This document shows, piece by piece, positions 9,221 through 18,508 of a DNA stretch of 38,685 nucleotides (position 1 is the stretch's first letter; the number at the start of each line of letters is the position of its first letter). The notes below the pieces were generated by a model. The model searched no databases. It was not told where the DNA came from and worked only from the letters and a program-made list of their open reading frames with translations. The position numbers and the translations under genes are program-made. The stretch is taken from NCBI GenBank assembly GCA_903882665.1, contig CAIRXW010000020.1, positions 1 through 38,685 of the forward strand, read 5' to 3'. Source of the stretch: an uncultured Chlorobiaceae bacterium. GTDB lineage: Bacteria > Bacteroidota > Chlorobiia > Chlorobiales > Chlorobiaceae.

Positions 9221-9568
9221 ATGAAAAAAATAGAGGCAATTATAAGGCGTTCAAAATTTGAAGAGGTGAAAGCGGCATTGCACGCTATTGATATCGACTT
9301 CTTTTCCTATACCGAAACATTCGGGGTTGGGAATGAGCGCAAAAAAAAGGATGTCTTCCGTGGCTCTGCTGATACTGACTATATTTCACGTTTGACGCTC
9401 TCGATTGTTGTTCGGGACATCAATCTTCGAAAAACAGTAGATTGTCTTTTGAAGACAGCGTATACCGGTGAGATCGGTGACGGCAAGATCTTCGTCTGGA
9501 ATATTGAAGAATCCTATCGCATCCGTACCGGCGAGAGTGGTGACGAATCGATGTATAATAAAGATTAG
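9221..9568 (+). CDS. P-II family nitrogen regulator, atypical T-loop
   Basis: A trimeric 2-oxoglutarate/ATP/ADP sensor, 115 residues, probably regulating the adjacent ammonium transporter. The start MKKIEAIIRRSKFEEVKAAL, the B-loop AAYTG equivalent TAYTGEIGDGKIFV (about 81-94) and the C-terminal YRIRTGE are typical. The T-loop differs from enterobacterial GlnB/GlnK. RGSADTDY replaces RGAEY, so position 51 is Asp and the uridylylated tyrosine is missing; the nearest Tyr is at 54. The basic cluster NERKKKD replaces GRQKGH. This resembles a P-II branch seen beside amt genes in Bacteroidetes relatives, and suggests control by ligand binding rather than by uridylylation. It is closed by a bidirectional terminator shared with pgi. 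I leave the symbol blank because GlnB and GlnK cannot be distinguished here. Confidence 0.92.
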   Translation: MKKIEAIIRRSKFEEVKAALHAIDIDFFSYTETFGVGNERKKKDVFRGSADTDYISRLTLSIVVRDINLRKTVDCLLKTAYTGEIGDGKIFVWNIEESYRIRTGESGDESMYNKD

Positions 9569-9603
9569 CCGAACAAAAAAAAGGTAATCTTTCGTGAACG
9601 CAG

Positions 9604-9631
9604 AAAAGCCGCCCGTAATAAGGCGGCTTTT
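9604..9631. terminator. Bidirectional terminator between P-II gene and pgi
   Basis: Stem AAAAGCCGCC (9604-9613) pairs with GGCGGCTTTT (9622-9631) around an 8-base loop. A and T flanks allow use from both sides, fitting the convergent genes. Confidence 0.92.
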
Positions 9632-9665
9632 CCTTGTCTCAACTTTTTTCTGGATTCAGAGGAAC

Positions 9666-11321
9666 TCAATCAGCCATCTTCTTGGTTCGAGCTTCGCGGT
9701 ACCTATTGATCAAGGCATTGGTCGAACTGTCATGGCCAGAAACCCTCTCCTCCCCCTGGATTTCAGGGAAAATGGCTTTTGCCAGTTGCTTGCCGAGTTC
9801 GACACCCCACTGGTCGAAGGAATTTACCCCCCAGATCATGCCCTGCACAAACACCTTGTGCTCGTACATGGCAATGAGGCTCCCAAGAGCAAAGGGATTG
9901 AGTTCATTGAAGAGGAGCGTGTTTGTCGGACGGTTTCCTGGAAAAACCTTGTGCGGCAGCAGTGCGTCAAGCTCCGAAGGTTCAGTGCCGGCTGCTTCAA
10001 GTTCCTGTCGTACCTCATGCTCATTTTTCCCCTTCATGAGCGCTTCGGTCTGTGCAAAACAGTTGGCAAGCAAAATATCATGATGCTCCCCTGCCGGGTT
10101 TCGGGTTTTAAGCGGCACAATAAAATCTGCGGGGATAAAATTGGGGCTCTGATGCAGCAACTGAAAAAAAGCGTGCTGTGAATTGGTGCCAGGTTCGCCC
10201 CAGATCACCGGCCCCGTTGCATAAGCGACCCTCTGGCCTTGCTTGTCAACCCGCTTGCCGTTGCTCTCCATATCGAGCTGCTGAAGATAGGCGGGAAAGC
10301 GGTGCAGGTACTGGTCGTAAGGAATGACTGCGTATGAGGAAACATCGAAAAAATTATTATACCAGACGCCAAGCAGGGCAAGAATGACTGGAATATTGCG
10401 TTCAAGGGGCTCATGACGGAAATGCTCATCCATCGCATGTGCGCCATCAAGCAACTCCTGAAAGCGGTCAAATCCGAGAAAAAGTGCTATGGAGAGCCCT
10501 ATTGAAGACCAGAGAGAGTAACGCCCTCCAACCCACTTCCAGAATCGGAACATGTTTGCTTCATCAATGCCAAATTCCACAACCTTTGAACGGTTGGTTG
10601 AGACCGCCACAAAATGCTTTGCAATATGCGACGGGTCGATGGCATGAGTCAAAAACCATTCACGGGCACTCATGGCATTGGTCAGCGTCTCCTGGGTCGT
10701 AAAGGTTTTTGATGCAATGACAAAAAGCGTCGTCTCCGGATTAAGCTTTTTCAGGGTCTCGCAGATATGGGTGCCATCAATATTGGAGACAAAATGCACT
10801 TCGAGATTGCCGTGGGCAAAGGGGCGGAGCGCTTCGGTTACCATGAAGGGACCGAGATCGGAACCACCGATACCGATATTGACCACATCGGTCATCCGCT
10901 TGCCGGTATATCCCTTCCATGAGCCCGAAATAACCCGCTCACAGCACGCTTTCATCTGGGCAAGCACATCAGCAATTTCGACTGAAAGATTAAGACCGTC
11001 AACTTCAAGCAAGTAGCCTTGAGGCCTGCGAAGAGCGGTATGGAGTACCGCACGCCGTTCTGTAGAGTTGATTGGTGCACCCTCAAACATCTCGTCACGC
11101 CTTTTTTCGAGCTCAACGCTGCGCGCGAGCTCCACAAGCAGCTCCATGGTTCGGGGAGTGATCCTGTTTTTTGAATAGTCGAGCAGCAGTTCGCCCCACT
11201 GAATGGAGAAGCGCTCAAACCGATCCTCCTCCTGCCGGAACATCTCCCGTAAATGCAGTTGCTCAATTTCCTTTTTGTGTGATGCAAGAGCATTCCAGAC
11301 TGCGCTTCGTGATAGAGCCAT
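9666..11321 (-). CDS. pgi: Glucose-6-phosphate isomerase
   Basis: Interconverts glucose 6-phosphate and fructose 6-phosphate in glycolysis, gluconeogenesis and glycogen metabolism; cytoplasmic. It has 551 residues, like the E. coli enzyme (549). Sugar-phosphate binding motifs are [11 protein letters not shown] and [10 protein letters not shown]. The catalytic Glu lies in QLDMESNGK, the His in [13 protein letters not shown] and the Lys in [12 protein letters not shown]. All signature positions are intact. An anti-sigma-type gene lies 66 bases upstream on the same strand, so the two may share a transcript. In an autotroph it would feed storage polysaccharide synthesis; the GH13-like protein in this window may touch the same pool, but that is inference. 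Confidence 0.98.
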   Translation of the reverse strand: MALSRSAVWNALASHKKEIEQLHLREMFRQEEDRFERFSIQWGELLLDYSKNRITPRTMELLVELARSVELEKRRDEMFEGAPINSTERRAVLHTALRRPQGYLLEVDGLNLSVEIADVLAQMKACCERVISGSWKGYTGKRMTDVVNIGIGGSDLGPFMVTEALRPFAHGNLEVHFVSNIDGTHICETLKKLNPETTLFVIASKTFTTQETLTNAMSAREWFLTHAIDPSHIAKHFVAVSTNRSKVVEFGIDEANMFRFWKWVGGRYSLWSSIGLSIALFLGFDRFQELLDGAHAMDEHFRHEPLERNIPVILALLGVWYNNFFDVSSYAVIPYDQYLHRFPAYLQQLDMESNGKRVDKQGQRVAYATGPVIWGEPGTNSQHAFFQLLHQSPNFIPADFIVPLKTRNPAGEHHDILLANCFAQTEALMKGKNEHEVRQELEAAGTEPSELDALLPHKVFPGNRPTNTLLFNELNPFALGSLIAMYEHKVFVQGMIWGVNSFDQWGVELGKQLAKAIFPEIQGEERVSGHDSSTNALINRYREARTKKMAD

Positions 11322-11387
11322 GTTGTAATAGTTGTTTACCTGTTTATAATTTCAGACAAATCATGATAATCCAGCGGAATCAATTAT

Positions 11388-11795
11388 TCAAAAGGGATGG
11401 TAACGCAGCCTCAGTACCGATCCATCCCCGTCTCGTTCCAGAGCCATGATTTCGGCAATGCTTCGGATAATATGGATTCCCCTTCCCGACAGCCTCAAGA
11501 CATTGAGGGAATCTAAAGGGTTGGGCAGTTCATCGGGATTGAACCCTTTTCCGCAATCCCTGACAGATGCCAGAAGCGCGCCGGCAACAGCCGTAAACGT
11601 ACAGGAGACCCTCAACGCTTCCAGTTCCCTGTTACCATGCTTGACAGCATTGACAAAGGCCTCCTTCATGGCAAGCTGAAGGCGCTCCACAAACAAGCTG
11701 CTGTACCCTTCGCCCTCGGCAAACGATGCGACAAACCCATGCAAGGCTTCATATCCGGAGTATCCCCCTTGCAGCACAATTTCAGCTCGCTTCAT
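11388..11795 (-). CDS. RsbW/SpoIIAB-like anti-sigma regulatory factor (GHKL serine kinase)
   Basis: A small (135-residue) GHKL ATPase of the anti-sigma factor/serine-protein kinase type. Such proteins phosphorylate STAS anti-anti-sigma partners or bind sigma factors. The N-box is KEAFVNAVKHGN (about 44-55), the G1 box RDCGKGFNPDELP (about 85-97) and the G2 region LSGRGIHIIRS (about 107-117). The domain is the whole protein, with no receiver or sensor attached. No STAS or sigma partner lies in the window, so its target is unknown. It is upstream of pgi with a 66-base gap. Confidence 0.9.
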   Translation of the reverse strand: MKRAEIVLQGGYSGYEALHGFVASFAEGEGYSSLFVERLQLAMKEAFVNAVKHGNRELEALRVSCTFTAVAGALLASVRDCGKGFNPDELPNPLDSLNVLRLSGRGIHIIRSIAEIMALERDGDGSVLRLRYHPF

Positions 11796-12069
11796 GACAC
11801 AGGGATTTCATTACTGCGACTTTTTCAAGAGATGAAGTGAATGTACCATGAAGCAAGCCTTCAAACAAACGCTGAAAAATCACAGGAATCTTAACTAAAT
11901 TAAGCACAAATGCTGATTTGCCTAACAATTGTTACTGATTTGTATTATTTCATTAATTTTTTATATTACGCATGAAGATTTTCTTAATGGGTTCATTATT
12001 TTTTTTTAGAACAGGAAAAAAGAAAATAACTGATACTATTACAACACAAAAAAAAACAGGAGCAGGTCG

Positions 12070-12768
12070 ATGAAAAAAACAGCAAAACTTTTAACCTTCG
12101 CCGTTGCACTTTTTGCAGGATTCGGTGGTACCGCCCAGGCTGAAGGGTTTAAAATCGGTGCAGACGCGGTCACCAGCTATGTATGGAGAGGCATCGAACT
12201 CGGTGATTCACCGGCAATTCAGCCAGCCCTCTCTTATACCTTTGCGGGTAGCGGCATTATTGTTGGCGCATGGGGTTCCTACGCAGTTATCGACAATACA
12301 AAAGATATCGCAGGCAACAAATATCGCTACAAGGAAGTTGATCTGTATGCTACCGTCCCTGTTGGACCATTCAGTCTGACTGCAACCGATTATTTTGTTC
12401 CTGCTGGTGACAACAACAAATCGTTCGACTTCAGCGGTGATGGCCCGAACGTCGTTGAACTCAGCGTCGGTTATGCACAGGATAATCTCAGCCTGCTTGC
12501 CGCAATCAACGTAGCCGGCAATGATACGAGCCTTGGTTACAAAAATGCCAAGTATTTTGAAGCTGGCTACAAATTCTACAACAAGGACGGCTACTCGGCA
12601 AAAGGTGTTGTTGGTTTAGGTAATGAAGATTACTACGGTGCCGCGAAAGGTGATAATATAGCTCTTGTCAACACCGGGATATCGGTTTCAAAAGATCGCT
12701 ATACCGCCTCTTATGTTTACAACCCTAACACAGAGGTTTCGCATTTGGTCTTTATGGCGTCATTCTGA
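12070..12768 (+). CDS. TorF/Gcw_chp-type outer-membrane protein
   Basis: A 232-residue secreted protein, probably a small outer-membrane beta-barrel. A clear signal peptide (KKTAKLLTFAVALFAGFGG, cut after AQA near residue 25) is followed by alternating amphipathic strands and a terminal phenylalanine (VFMASF), the usual barrel-assembly signal. The opening of the mature part, with VTSYVWRGIELGDSPAIQP, matches the Gcw_chp/TorF family of short proteobacterial and chlorobial barrels of unknown substrate. AACAGGAG about 10 bases upstream is a good ribosome binding site. About 270 A/T-rich bases upstream separate it from the divergent anti-sigma gene and must hold its promoter. A bidirectional terminator follows. 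Confidence 0.88.
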   Translation: MKKTAKLLTFAVALFAGFGGTAQAEGFKIGADAVTSYVWRGIELGDSPAIQPALSYTFAGSGIIVGAWGSYAVIDNTKDIAGNKYRYKEVDLYATVPVGPFSLTATDYFVPAGDNNKSFDFSGDGPNVVELSVGYAQDNLSLLAAINVAGNDTSLGYKNAKYFEAGYKFYNKDGYSAKGVVGLGNEDYYGAAKGDNIALVNTGISVSKDRYTASYVYNPNTEVSHLVFMASF

Positions 12769-12806
12769 GCTGAAATTCCTCAATGTTCTTGTCCTGAATC
12801 AGCTAC

Positions 12807-12842
12807 AAAAAAAGAGACCGTTTCTGGCGGTCTCTTTTTTTT
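12807..12842. terminator. Bidirectional terminator between barrel protein and GNAT gene
   Basis: A 14-base stem AAAAAAAGAGACCG (12807-12820) pairs with CGGTCTCTTTTTTT (12828-12841) around a 7-base loop. The flanking A and T runs serve both convergent genes. Confidence 0.93.
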
Positions 12843-12860
12843 GCGTGTATGGCCTCAAGG

Positions 12861-13994
12861 CTAAAGATCAGCCTCGTAAATAACATACTCCTTGTAGGGC
12901 TTCCCTCCGATAACCTTTGCCAGCTTGCTCATAGACTCATTTGCTTTGAGCACCCAGCTCATTTCACTGGCAAATACCCCGTGTTTGCCACCATAATCGG
13001 CAATCTGTGTATTGAGAATACTGTCAACACCCTTGTTTCGATATTCCGGCAACACACCCATGGTTATGGTACGAACCATGGTAATTTTGCGACTGTACCA
13101 GAGATATTTCAGCAGACCAAGTGGTGAGAAGGGGTTGCCATTGACATGTTTCAGTGCCTGGTTCACATCGGGAAGCGAGAGCGAAAAGCCAACCGTCCGC
13201 TTGTTGCGATCTTCGACAAAGTAGATGTAGTGAGGATTTGCAAGAGGCTTGAGGCTTTTTGCAAGAAAATTGAACTCCTTTTCAGTCATAGGCACAAAGC
13301 CCCAGTTTTTTTCCCACGCCTTGTTGTAGATATCACGGATACGATCAATTTCCCGGTCAAAATCCTTCATATTCATAATCCGTACCGTCAACCCTTCCCT
13401 TTTCATCACATGGCCTGCGATACGGCGCAGGCGTTCAATATCAATAATTTTCTGGTCGATATACCATGCAAGCAGCTCCTGGCCGACATGGTGACCATAC
13501 TTCAAAACAAGATCATTGTAGTAGGGCGGGTTGTAAAGCATGAGAAAAACCGGAGGGCTGTCGAACCCTCTGGTCAACATGCCGCACTGATCGTTCATTG
13601 AGGGACTGACCGGACCACGCATGGCATCAAGTCCCTTCTTTTTCAGCCACCTGGCGGAAGCATCAAACAGGGCGTTGGCCACACCCTGATTATTGATACA
13701 CTCAAAAAAGCCCCAGAAACCAACCTTGTCGGCGTGAAACTCATTATGCCGCCGGTTTTCAACAGCCGCAATAGTTCCTGCCATAACCCCATCCTTCCAG
13801 GCAGTAAACATGGCGAGATCAGCATGATCATACAACGGAAACTTCCCGATATCAAGAGTTTTCATGTAATCGTCAATAACGGGAGGAACCCAGTTTTTAT
13901 TAAGTTCCGGGTCATTTCGATAGATCTGCCATGCAAATTTGATAAACTCTTTTCGCTCTTTTTTATTCTGTACCTGCCGAATCTCTATTGCCAT
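12861..13994 (-). CDS. GNAT-like N-acyltransferase family protein
   Basis: A 377-residue cytoplasmic protein related to the large GNAT-fold proteins found in lipid or amino-acid conjugation contexts. The N-terminal part has IKFAWQIYRNDPELNKNWVPP, then conserved MRGPVSPSMNDQCGMLTRGF and a PPYYNDLV region. The C-terminal half has the acetyl-CoA-site-like ITMGVLPEYRNKGVDSILN (about 315-333), resembling the Q/RxxGxG/A motif of GNATs. The substrate cannot be told from sequence. A G-rich ribosome binding site (GGGGGGAT) precedes the ATG. It shares the minus strand with DAHP synthase, 138 bases downstream of it. Confidence 0.8.
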   Translation of the reverse strand: MAIEIRQVQNKKERKEFIKFAWQIYRNDPELNKNWVPPVIDDYMKTLDIGKFPLYDHADLAMFTAWKDGVMAGTIAAVENRRHNEFHADKVGFWGFFECINNQGVANALFDASARWLKKKGLDAMRGPVSPSMNDQCGMLTRGFDSPPVFLMLYNPPYYNDLVLKYGHHVGQELLAWYIDQKIIDIERLRRIAGHVMKREGLTVRIMNMKDFDREIDRIRDIYNKAWEKNWGFVPMTEKEFNFLAKSLKPLANPHYIYFVEDRNKRTVGFSLSLPDVNQALKHVNGNPFSPLGLLKYLWYSRKITMVRTITMGVLPEYRNKGVDSILNTQIADYGGKHGVFASEMSWVLKANESMSKLAKVIGGKPYKEYVIYEADL

Positions 13995-14132
13995 ACTATC
14001 CCCCCCTGTTTTGTGATGATAATAGACTGTTTCTTTGAAGGTAACCCAATTGCAAACACACTGCCTTGGCGGGAAATACCGGCAAGCGGAGAAAACGTTG
14101 TGATGATCGCCCGGGCAGTGTTCAACGCGTGC

Positions 14133-15185
14133 TCAGTGAAGAAGCTTGTGCATGACCGCAGCCCCTTCACGAAGCATGCGCTCGCTCTCTTCCCATGAAA
14201 GACACTCATCAGTAATAGAGACTCCATACCTGAGCTTGTCGGGATCTTCCGGGAATGGCTGATTGCCGCAAAAAAGATTACTTTCAATCATGACACCGAC
14301 AATACTTTTATTGCCCTCTCTTTTCTGCTTCAGTATATTTTCCCAGACGCTCAACTGCTGCTCATGCTTTTTGCCTGAATTGGCATGACTGCAATCAACA
14401 AGCAGCGACTGCTCCAGACCAGCCTTCCCAATCCATGATTCAGCAAGAGCAATGCTTGCTGCGTCATAATTTGGTTTCTCACCACCACGCAGCACAAGAT
14501 GCCCGAACGGGTTTCCTTTTGTCGTGATGACACTGCTGTGCCCCTCCTGGTCAATACCAAGAAAACTGTGAGGGTGCATTGCTGAACGGATCGCATCAAC
14601 AGCAACGTTAAGACGACCATCGGTGGAGTTTTTGAAGCCAACCGGCATGGAGAGACCGCTGGCCATCTGGCGGTGCGTCTGCGACTCAATGGTCCTAGCC
14701 CCGATTGCCGCCCAGCTCACCAAATCAGCAACATACTGGGGCGATATAGGATCGAGAAATTCAGTGGCGGCTGGCAACCCCATCGCATTGATTTCAAGCA
14801 AAAGCTTGCGGGCATGAAAAAGGCCATGCTCAATATCATAGGTATCATCCAGATGTGGATCATTGATAAACCCTTTCCAGCCAATGGTTGTCCGTGGTTT
14901 TTCAAAGTAAACCCGCATCATGAGACAAAGATCACTCTGGAGTTCAGTGCGCAACACCGAGAGACGGGATGCGTACTCACGTGCAGCCTCCATATCATGA
15001 ATCGAACAAGGCCCGACAATCACCAGCAACCGCAAATCCTTGCCAGTCAATATATTCTCAACTTCACGACGTCCAGCAGCAACGGTAGCCGCAATACGCT
15101 CATCCACCGGCAACATCTCCTTGAGTGCCCTTGGGGAGGAGAGACGGATAATTCGTGAAACTCTTAAATCATGTAACTGTTCCAT
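14133..15185 (-). CDS. 3-deoxy-7-phosphoheptulonate (DAHP) synthase, type I-alpha
   Basis: Condenses phosphoenolpyruvate and erythrose 4-phosphate, the first step of the shikimate pathway to aromatic amino acids. About 350 residues from the ATG at 15185. The isozyme (AroF/G/H type) cannot be named from sequence alone. Motifs are [48 protein letters not shown] and the metal/substrate-binding [14 protein letters not shown]. The N-terminal extension ([18 protein letters not shown]) matches the regulatory arm that binds feedback amino acids in E. coli enzymes. An upstream TTG at 15230 would add 15 residues; I prefer the ATG, which matches the family length, although neither has a good ribosome binding site. 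Confidence 0.95.
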   Translation of the reverse strand: MEQLHDLRVSRIIRLSSPRALKEMLPVDERIAATVAAGRREVENILTGKDLRLLVIVGPCSIHDMEAAREYASRLSVLRTELQSDLCLMMRVYFEKPRTTIGWKGFINDPHLDDTYDIEHGLFHARKLLLEINAMGLPAATEFLDPISPQYVADLVSWAAIGARTIESQTHRQMASGLSMPVGFKNSTDGRLNVAVDAIRSAMHPHSFLGIDQEGHSSVITTKGNPFGHLVLRGGEKPNYDAASIALAESWIGKAGLEQSLLVDCSHANSGKKHEQQLSVWENILKQKREGNKSIVGVMIESNLFCGNQPFPEDPDKLRYGVSITDECLSWEESERMLREGAAVMHKLLH

Positions 15186-15483
15186 TCGTTTTACAACAAT
15201 AATAACCTCATTAGAATTTACAAGAGGCAAGATAAAAAAACCACACGAATATCATGAACAACCATACCGATAATTTCCCGCGAAATGTTTCTCCCTGGAA
15301 AACACAGGGTAATTCATGCTCTCCTGTATGAATGCCCCCCTGTGCAGCAAGTTTTCTTTAATAATAGTAACTTCAAAAAAAATATATTACAGCAGCAAAG
15401 AATGATGGCTCTGGCACAAAGGCAGAAACCGCCTTGAAGGCCTTGGTCAATCAAATTCCGCGAAAACCAATAATAAAAAAACC

Positions 15484-17064
15484 ATGAATGTACTGATCAC
15501 TGACGGTATTGATCCTCAATGCGGTCAGATCCTGGCACAAAACGGCTTTACGGTGACCGAAAAGCCGAAAATCAGCAAGGAAGAACTCAAAGAGATCATC
15601 GGCGGCTTCGACAAGCTGATCGTCAGAAGTGCAACAAAAGTTACGGCTGAAATTATCGAGTGCGGCACAAAGCTGCAACTTATCGGGAGGGCTGGTGCCG
15701 GAGTCGACAATATCGACATTGAAGCCGCAACGCGAAACGGCATTATTGTGATGAATACGCCCGGAGGAAACACCGTTTCAGCCGCCGAGCATACCTGTGC
15801 CATGATGCTTTCTGCAGCACGTCGTATTCCCCAGGCAACGGCAGACCTCAAGCTGGGAAACTGGAACAAGACAAAATTTTCGGGCGTGGAACTTGAGGGC
15901 AAAACCCTCTCCATTATCGGTCTTGGGAAAATCGGGCGTGAGGTGGCATCCCGCATGCAGGCGTTCGGAATGAAAACGATCGCCTATGACCCCATGATTC
16001 CCGACGAATACGCCGCAAAGCTCAACATTGAGCTTCTTCCCCTGCATGAAAATTTCATACGTGCCGATTTTATCACCATCCACTCATCGCTCAACGAATC
16101 AACCCGTAACCTGATTTCAAAAAAGACGATTGAGCTGATGAAGCAAGGTGTTATCATCATCAACTGTGCCAGGGGAGGAATCATTAATGAGGCCGACCTT
16201 GCGGAAGCCATTCTTTCCGGAAAAGTTGCCACAGCGGCACTTGATGTTTTTGAGACCGAGCCGGTCAAACCGGACAATCCCCTTCTCAAACTCGAACAGG
16301 TGATTGTTACACCCCATATTGCTGCCTCCACCAGCGAAGCACAGGAAAAAGTCGCTATTCAGATAGCAGAACAGATTGTTGCATGGAAACGTACAGGACA
16401 GCTTCAGGGCGCGGTCAATGCCTCGGCTGTCGAACTGGCACAGGCTCCCGGAGTGAGCTCATATCTGGCGTTGGCCGAAAAACTCGGAGCCATACTGGCA
16501 CAGATGGCACCAGAACCGGCGAGCAAAATGACCGTCAGAACCTCCGGAGAATTCCTTCATACCTTCAATGAGGTCATTACCGCAGCGGCACTGAAAGGGT
16601 TTCTTGATGTACGGCAATCAAAAGATACCAACTACATCAATGCATTCACCCTGGCAAAGGAGCGCGGCATAAGTCTGGAACAGAAGTTTGAAAAAGAGAA
16701 TCCGGATTACACCAACCTCATCCGCATAGAACTTGAAACCGGATCGACAAAACGGATGATCGGAGGAACGGTCTTTGGTGAAAAGGAGATAAGAATTGTG
16801 ATGATCGACCGCTTTCTTGTGGAATTCAAGCCTGAAGGAAACATCATCATCTACAACAATAGTGACAAACCGGGTGTTATTGCCCATGTCACCCAGTTAC
16901 TCTTGCAGCATAACCTGAATATTGCTTACATAGCCCTATCAAGGGATGAGGAAAAAAAGGTCGCCATGACCGCAATTGTTGTTGATGGCAATGTTACGAC
17001 AGCACTGCTTGATGAAATAAGGGCCGTTAATGGCGTTGACGTCGCCAATCTTGTTTCGCTTTAA
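15484..17064 (+). CDS. serA: D-3-phosphoglycerate dehydrogenase
   Basis: Oxidises 3-phosphoglycerate to 3-phosphohydroxypyruvate, the first step of serine biosynthesis, with NAD. It has 526 residues, the long form. The substrate domain with GRAGAGVDNID is followed by a Rossmann fold with GLGKIGREVA (about 146-155). The catalytic Arg is in CARGGIINE, the Glu in DVFETEPV and the His in VTPHIAASTSEA. An intervening ASB-type domain (about 320-450) and a C-terminal ACT domain (IIYNNSDKPGVIAHV onward) provide the usual serine feedback. The ATG follows an A-rich stretch without a strong Shine-Dalgarno. The 250-base upstream region shared with the divergent DAHP synthase gene holds both promoters. 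Confidence 0.97.
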   Translation: MNVLITDGIDPQCGQILAQNGFTVTEKPKISKEELKEIIGGFDKLIVRSATKVTAEIIECGTKLQLIGRAGAGVDNIDIEAATRNGIIVMNTPGGNTVSAAEHTCAMMLSAARRIPQATADLKLGNWNKTKFSGVELEGKTLSIIGLGKIGREVASRMQAFGMKTIAYDPMIPDEYAAKLNIELLPLHENFIRADFITIHSSLNESTRNLISKKTIELMKQGVIIINCARGGIINEADLAEAILSGKVATAALDVFETEPVKPDNPLLKLEQVIVTPHIAASTSEAQEKVAIQIAEQIVAWKRTGQLQGAVNASAVELAQAPGVSSYLALAEKLGAILAQMAPEPASKMTVRTSGEFLHTFNEVITAAALKGFLDVRQSKDTNYINAFTLAKERGISLEQKFEKENPDYTNLIRIELETGSTKRMIGGTVFGEKEIRIVMIDRFLVEFKPEGNIIIYNNSDKPGVIAHVTQLLLQHNLNIAYIALSRDEEKKVAMTAIVVDGNVTTALLDEIRAVNGVDVANLVSL

Positions 17065-17081
17065 AAAGAGAAAAAACAGTC

Positions 17082-17114
17082 AATAAAAACCTGCCGAAGA
17101 GGCAGGTTTTTATT
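17082..17114. terminator. Bidirectional terminator between serA and ArsA-like gene
   Basis: A perfect 14-base stem AATAAAAACCTGCC (17082-17095) pairs with GGCAGGTTTTTATT (17101-17114), loop GAAGA. It has the A and T flanks expected for use by both convergent genes. Confidence 0.93.
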
Positions 17115-17146
17115 GTATCACTTGCTGAATAAAAGCCTGAAGAACC

Positions 17147-18337
17147 TCAGGGTTTAGCCTTCTCAAAATCAATACTCAGCCACTTGTCTTCATAAGATGC
17201 GCCTGTCGACTCCATACCTGCAAGGAAAATCGGTAAAGCCACAATCTTCTGATAATCACCAATACGGATGGTAAGATCATCGCCAAGCTTGAGGATTTTC
17301 GGTTCCAGTCCCATATTCTCCATAAACGGCAATCTGACACGCACCTTGTAGTGACCATCAGAAACCTTTTTGATATCAATAGGGTTCTCGTTAAAGAAAA
17401 TATCGAGAGGATTCAAGTCACCATACACCTTCTCACCTACCCTGCGAAGCATCGCTATACCGACAACCTCATCATCAAACAACGGCACTTCAGTGATGGG
17501 AATTGGAGCAAAAGCTTCCTGGATCTGCTCAATATACTTCTGCTGAATGGCACGCCACTTCTGGAAATAAGGATCGGGGCTCTGGTCTGGCATGACACGG
17601 TTAATGGTAATACGGTCAACTGTAATGCCATAGAGATTAAGATAGGTCAAGGCACGCATCGACTCCTTGATAACCATCTTTTCAGGGTTCATGACCAAAC
17701 GCATGGTTGTTTTGGAGCTGTCGGCCAGCAAATCAATAATCCCTTCTGTAGAAGAGAAGAGGTTGTCAACCTTGTCATAAACCTCTACCGGAGCTACAAA
17801 ATCGTCTATTTTCTTGATTTTCTTTGAAAGCGGCCGGATAACGGGTTTCACCATGAATTTCTCAACATTGCGGATAAGCTTGATAAACCATCCAAATGTT
17901 TCAGGCAGAGAGAGAAGGCGGAGGGTTTCGCCGGTAGGCGCACAGTCAACAACAAGAAGGTCATACTCCTGCTGCTCATTATAACGCTTGATATACGAAA
18001 GCGAAAAAAGCTCTTCCATACCCGGAAGCACACCCATCTCCTCGGCATAAACACCTTCAATACCCCGGGATTCCATCAAATGGGCAAAATGCTCTCTGAC
18101 GACATCCCAGTTCAGATTGAGATCACCAAAAACGCTGACTTCCTGACCCCAGAGGTTTTCAGCAACTTTAACCGGGGAAGGTCCTAACTGAACATCGAGT
18201 GAGTCACCCAGACTGTGGGCCGGATCGGTAGACATAATGAGGGTCTTGTACCCCATATCTGCTGCTCTGAGCGCTGTTGCAGCGGCTACAGAAGTTTTAC
18301 CAACTCCACCTTTTCCGGTAAAAATGATATTACGCAT
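17147..18337 (-). CDS. ArsA/Get3-type ATPase with C-terminal Hsp20-like domain
   Basis: A 396-residue cytoplasmic P-loop ATPase of the ArsA/Get3 family. The deviant Walker [15 protein letters not shown] starts at about residue 5. The A-loop/switch motif [12 protein letters not shown] (about 36-47) and switch [16 protein letters not shown] (about 128-141) are intact. Residues from about 318 to the end form strands typical of the Hsp20-like extension found in ArsA homologues of green sulfur bacteria and actinobacteria. The cysteine triad for arsenite of plasmid ArsA and the Get3 CxxC pair are absent; the only Cys I see is in VVDCAP. A role in arsenite efflux is therefore unlikely, and a chaperone/targeting role is more plausible. 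No arsB or arsR lies nearby. Confidence 0.93.
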   Translation of the reverse strand: MRNIIFTGKGGVGKTSVAAATALRAADMGYKTLIMSTDPAHSLGDSLDVQLGPSPVKVAENLWGQEVSVFGDLNLNWDVVREHFAHLMESRGIEGVYAEEMGVLPGMEELFSLSYIKRYNEQQEYDLLVVDCAPTGETLRLLSLPETFGWFIKLIRNVEKFMVKPVIRPLSKKIKKIDDFVAPVEVYDKVDNLFSSTEGIIDLLADSSKTTMRLVMNPEKMVIKESMRALTYLNLYGITVDRITINRVMPDQSPDPYFQKWRAIQQKYIEQIQEAFAPIPITEVPLFDDEVVGIAMLRRVGEKVYGDLNPLDIFFNENPIDIKKVSDGHYKVRVRLPFMENMGLEPKILKLGDDLTIRIGDYQKIVALPIFLAGMESTGASYEDKWLSIDFEKAKP

Positions 18338-18508
18338 ACGTTTTAATGATTCTCATTTAAAGAATTATTGAATAAAGCGGCTCCTAACCAACAATTATTC
18401 TCCATCAGTTGACCAACCTGGAAAGGCTCAAGATAATAAAATTATCCTTTATAGAACACGACGAAATAACAATTGCCGTCGATAAAAAAAATCTTTGCAT
18501 CACCATTC

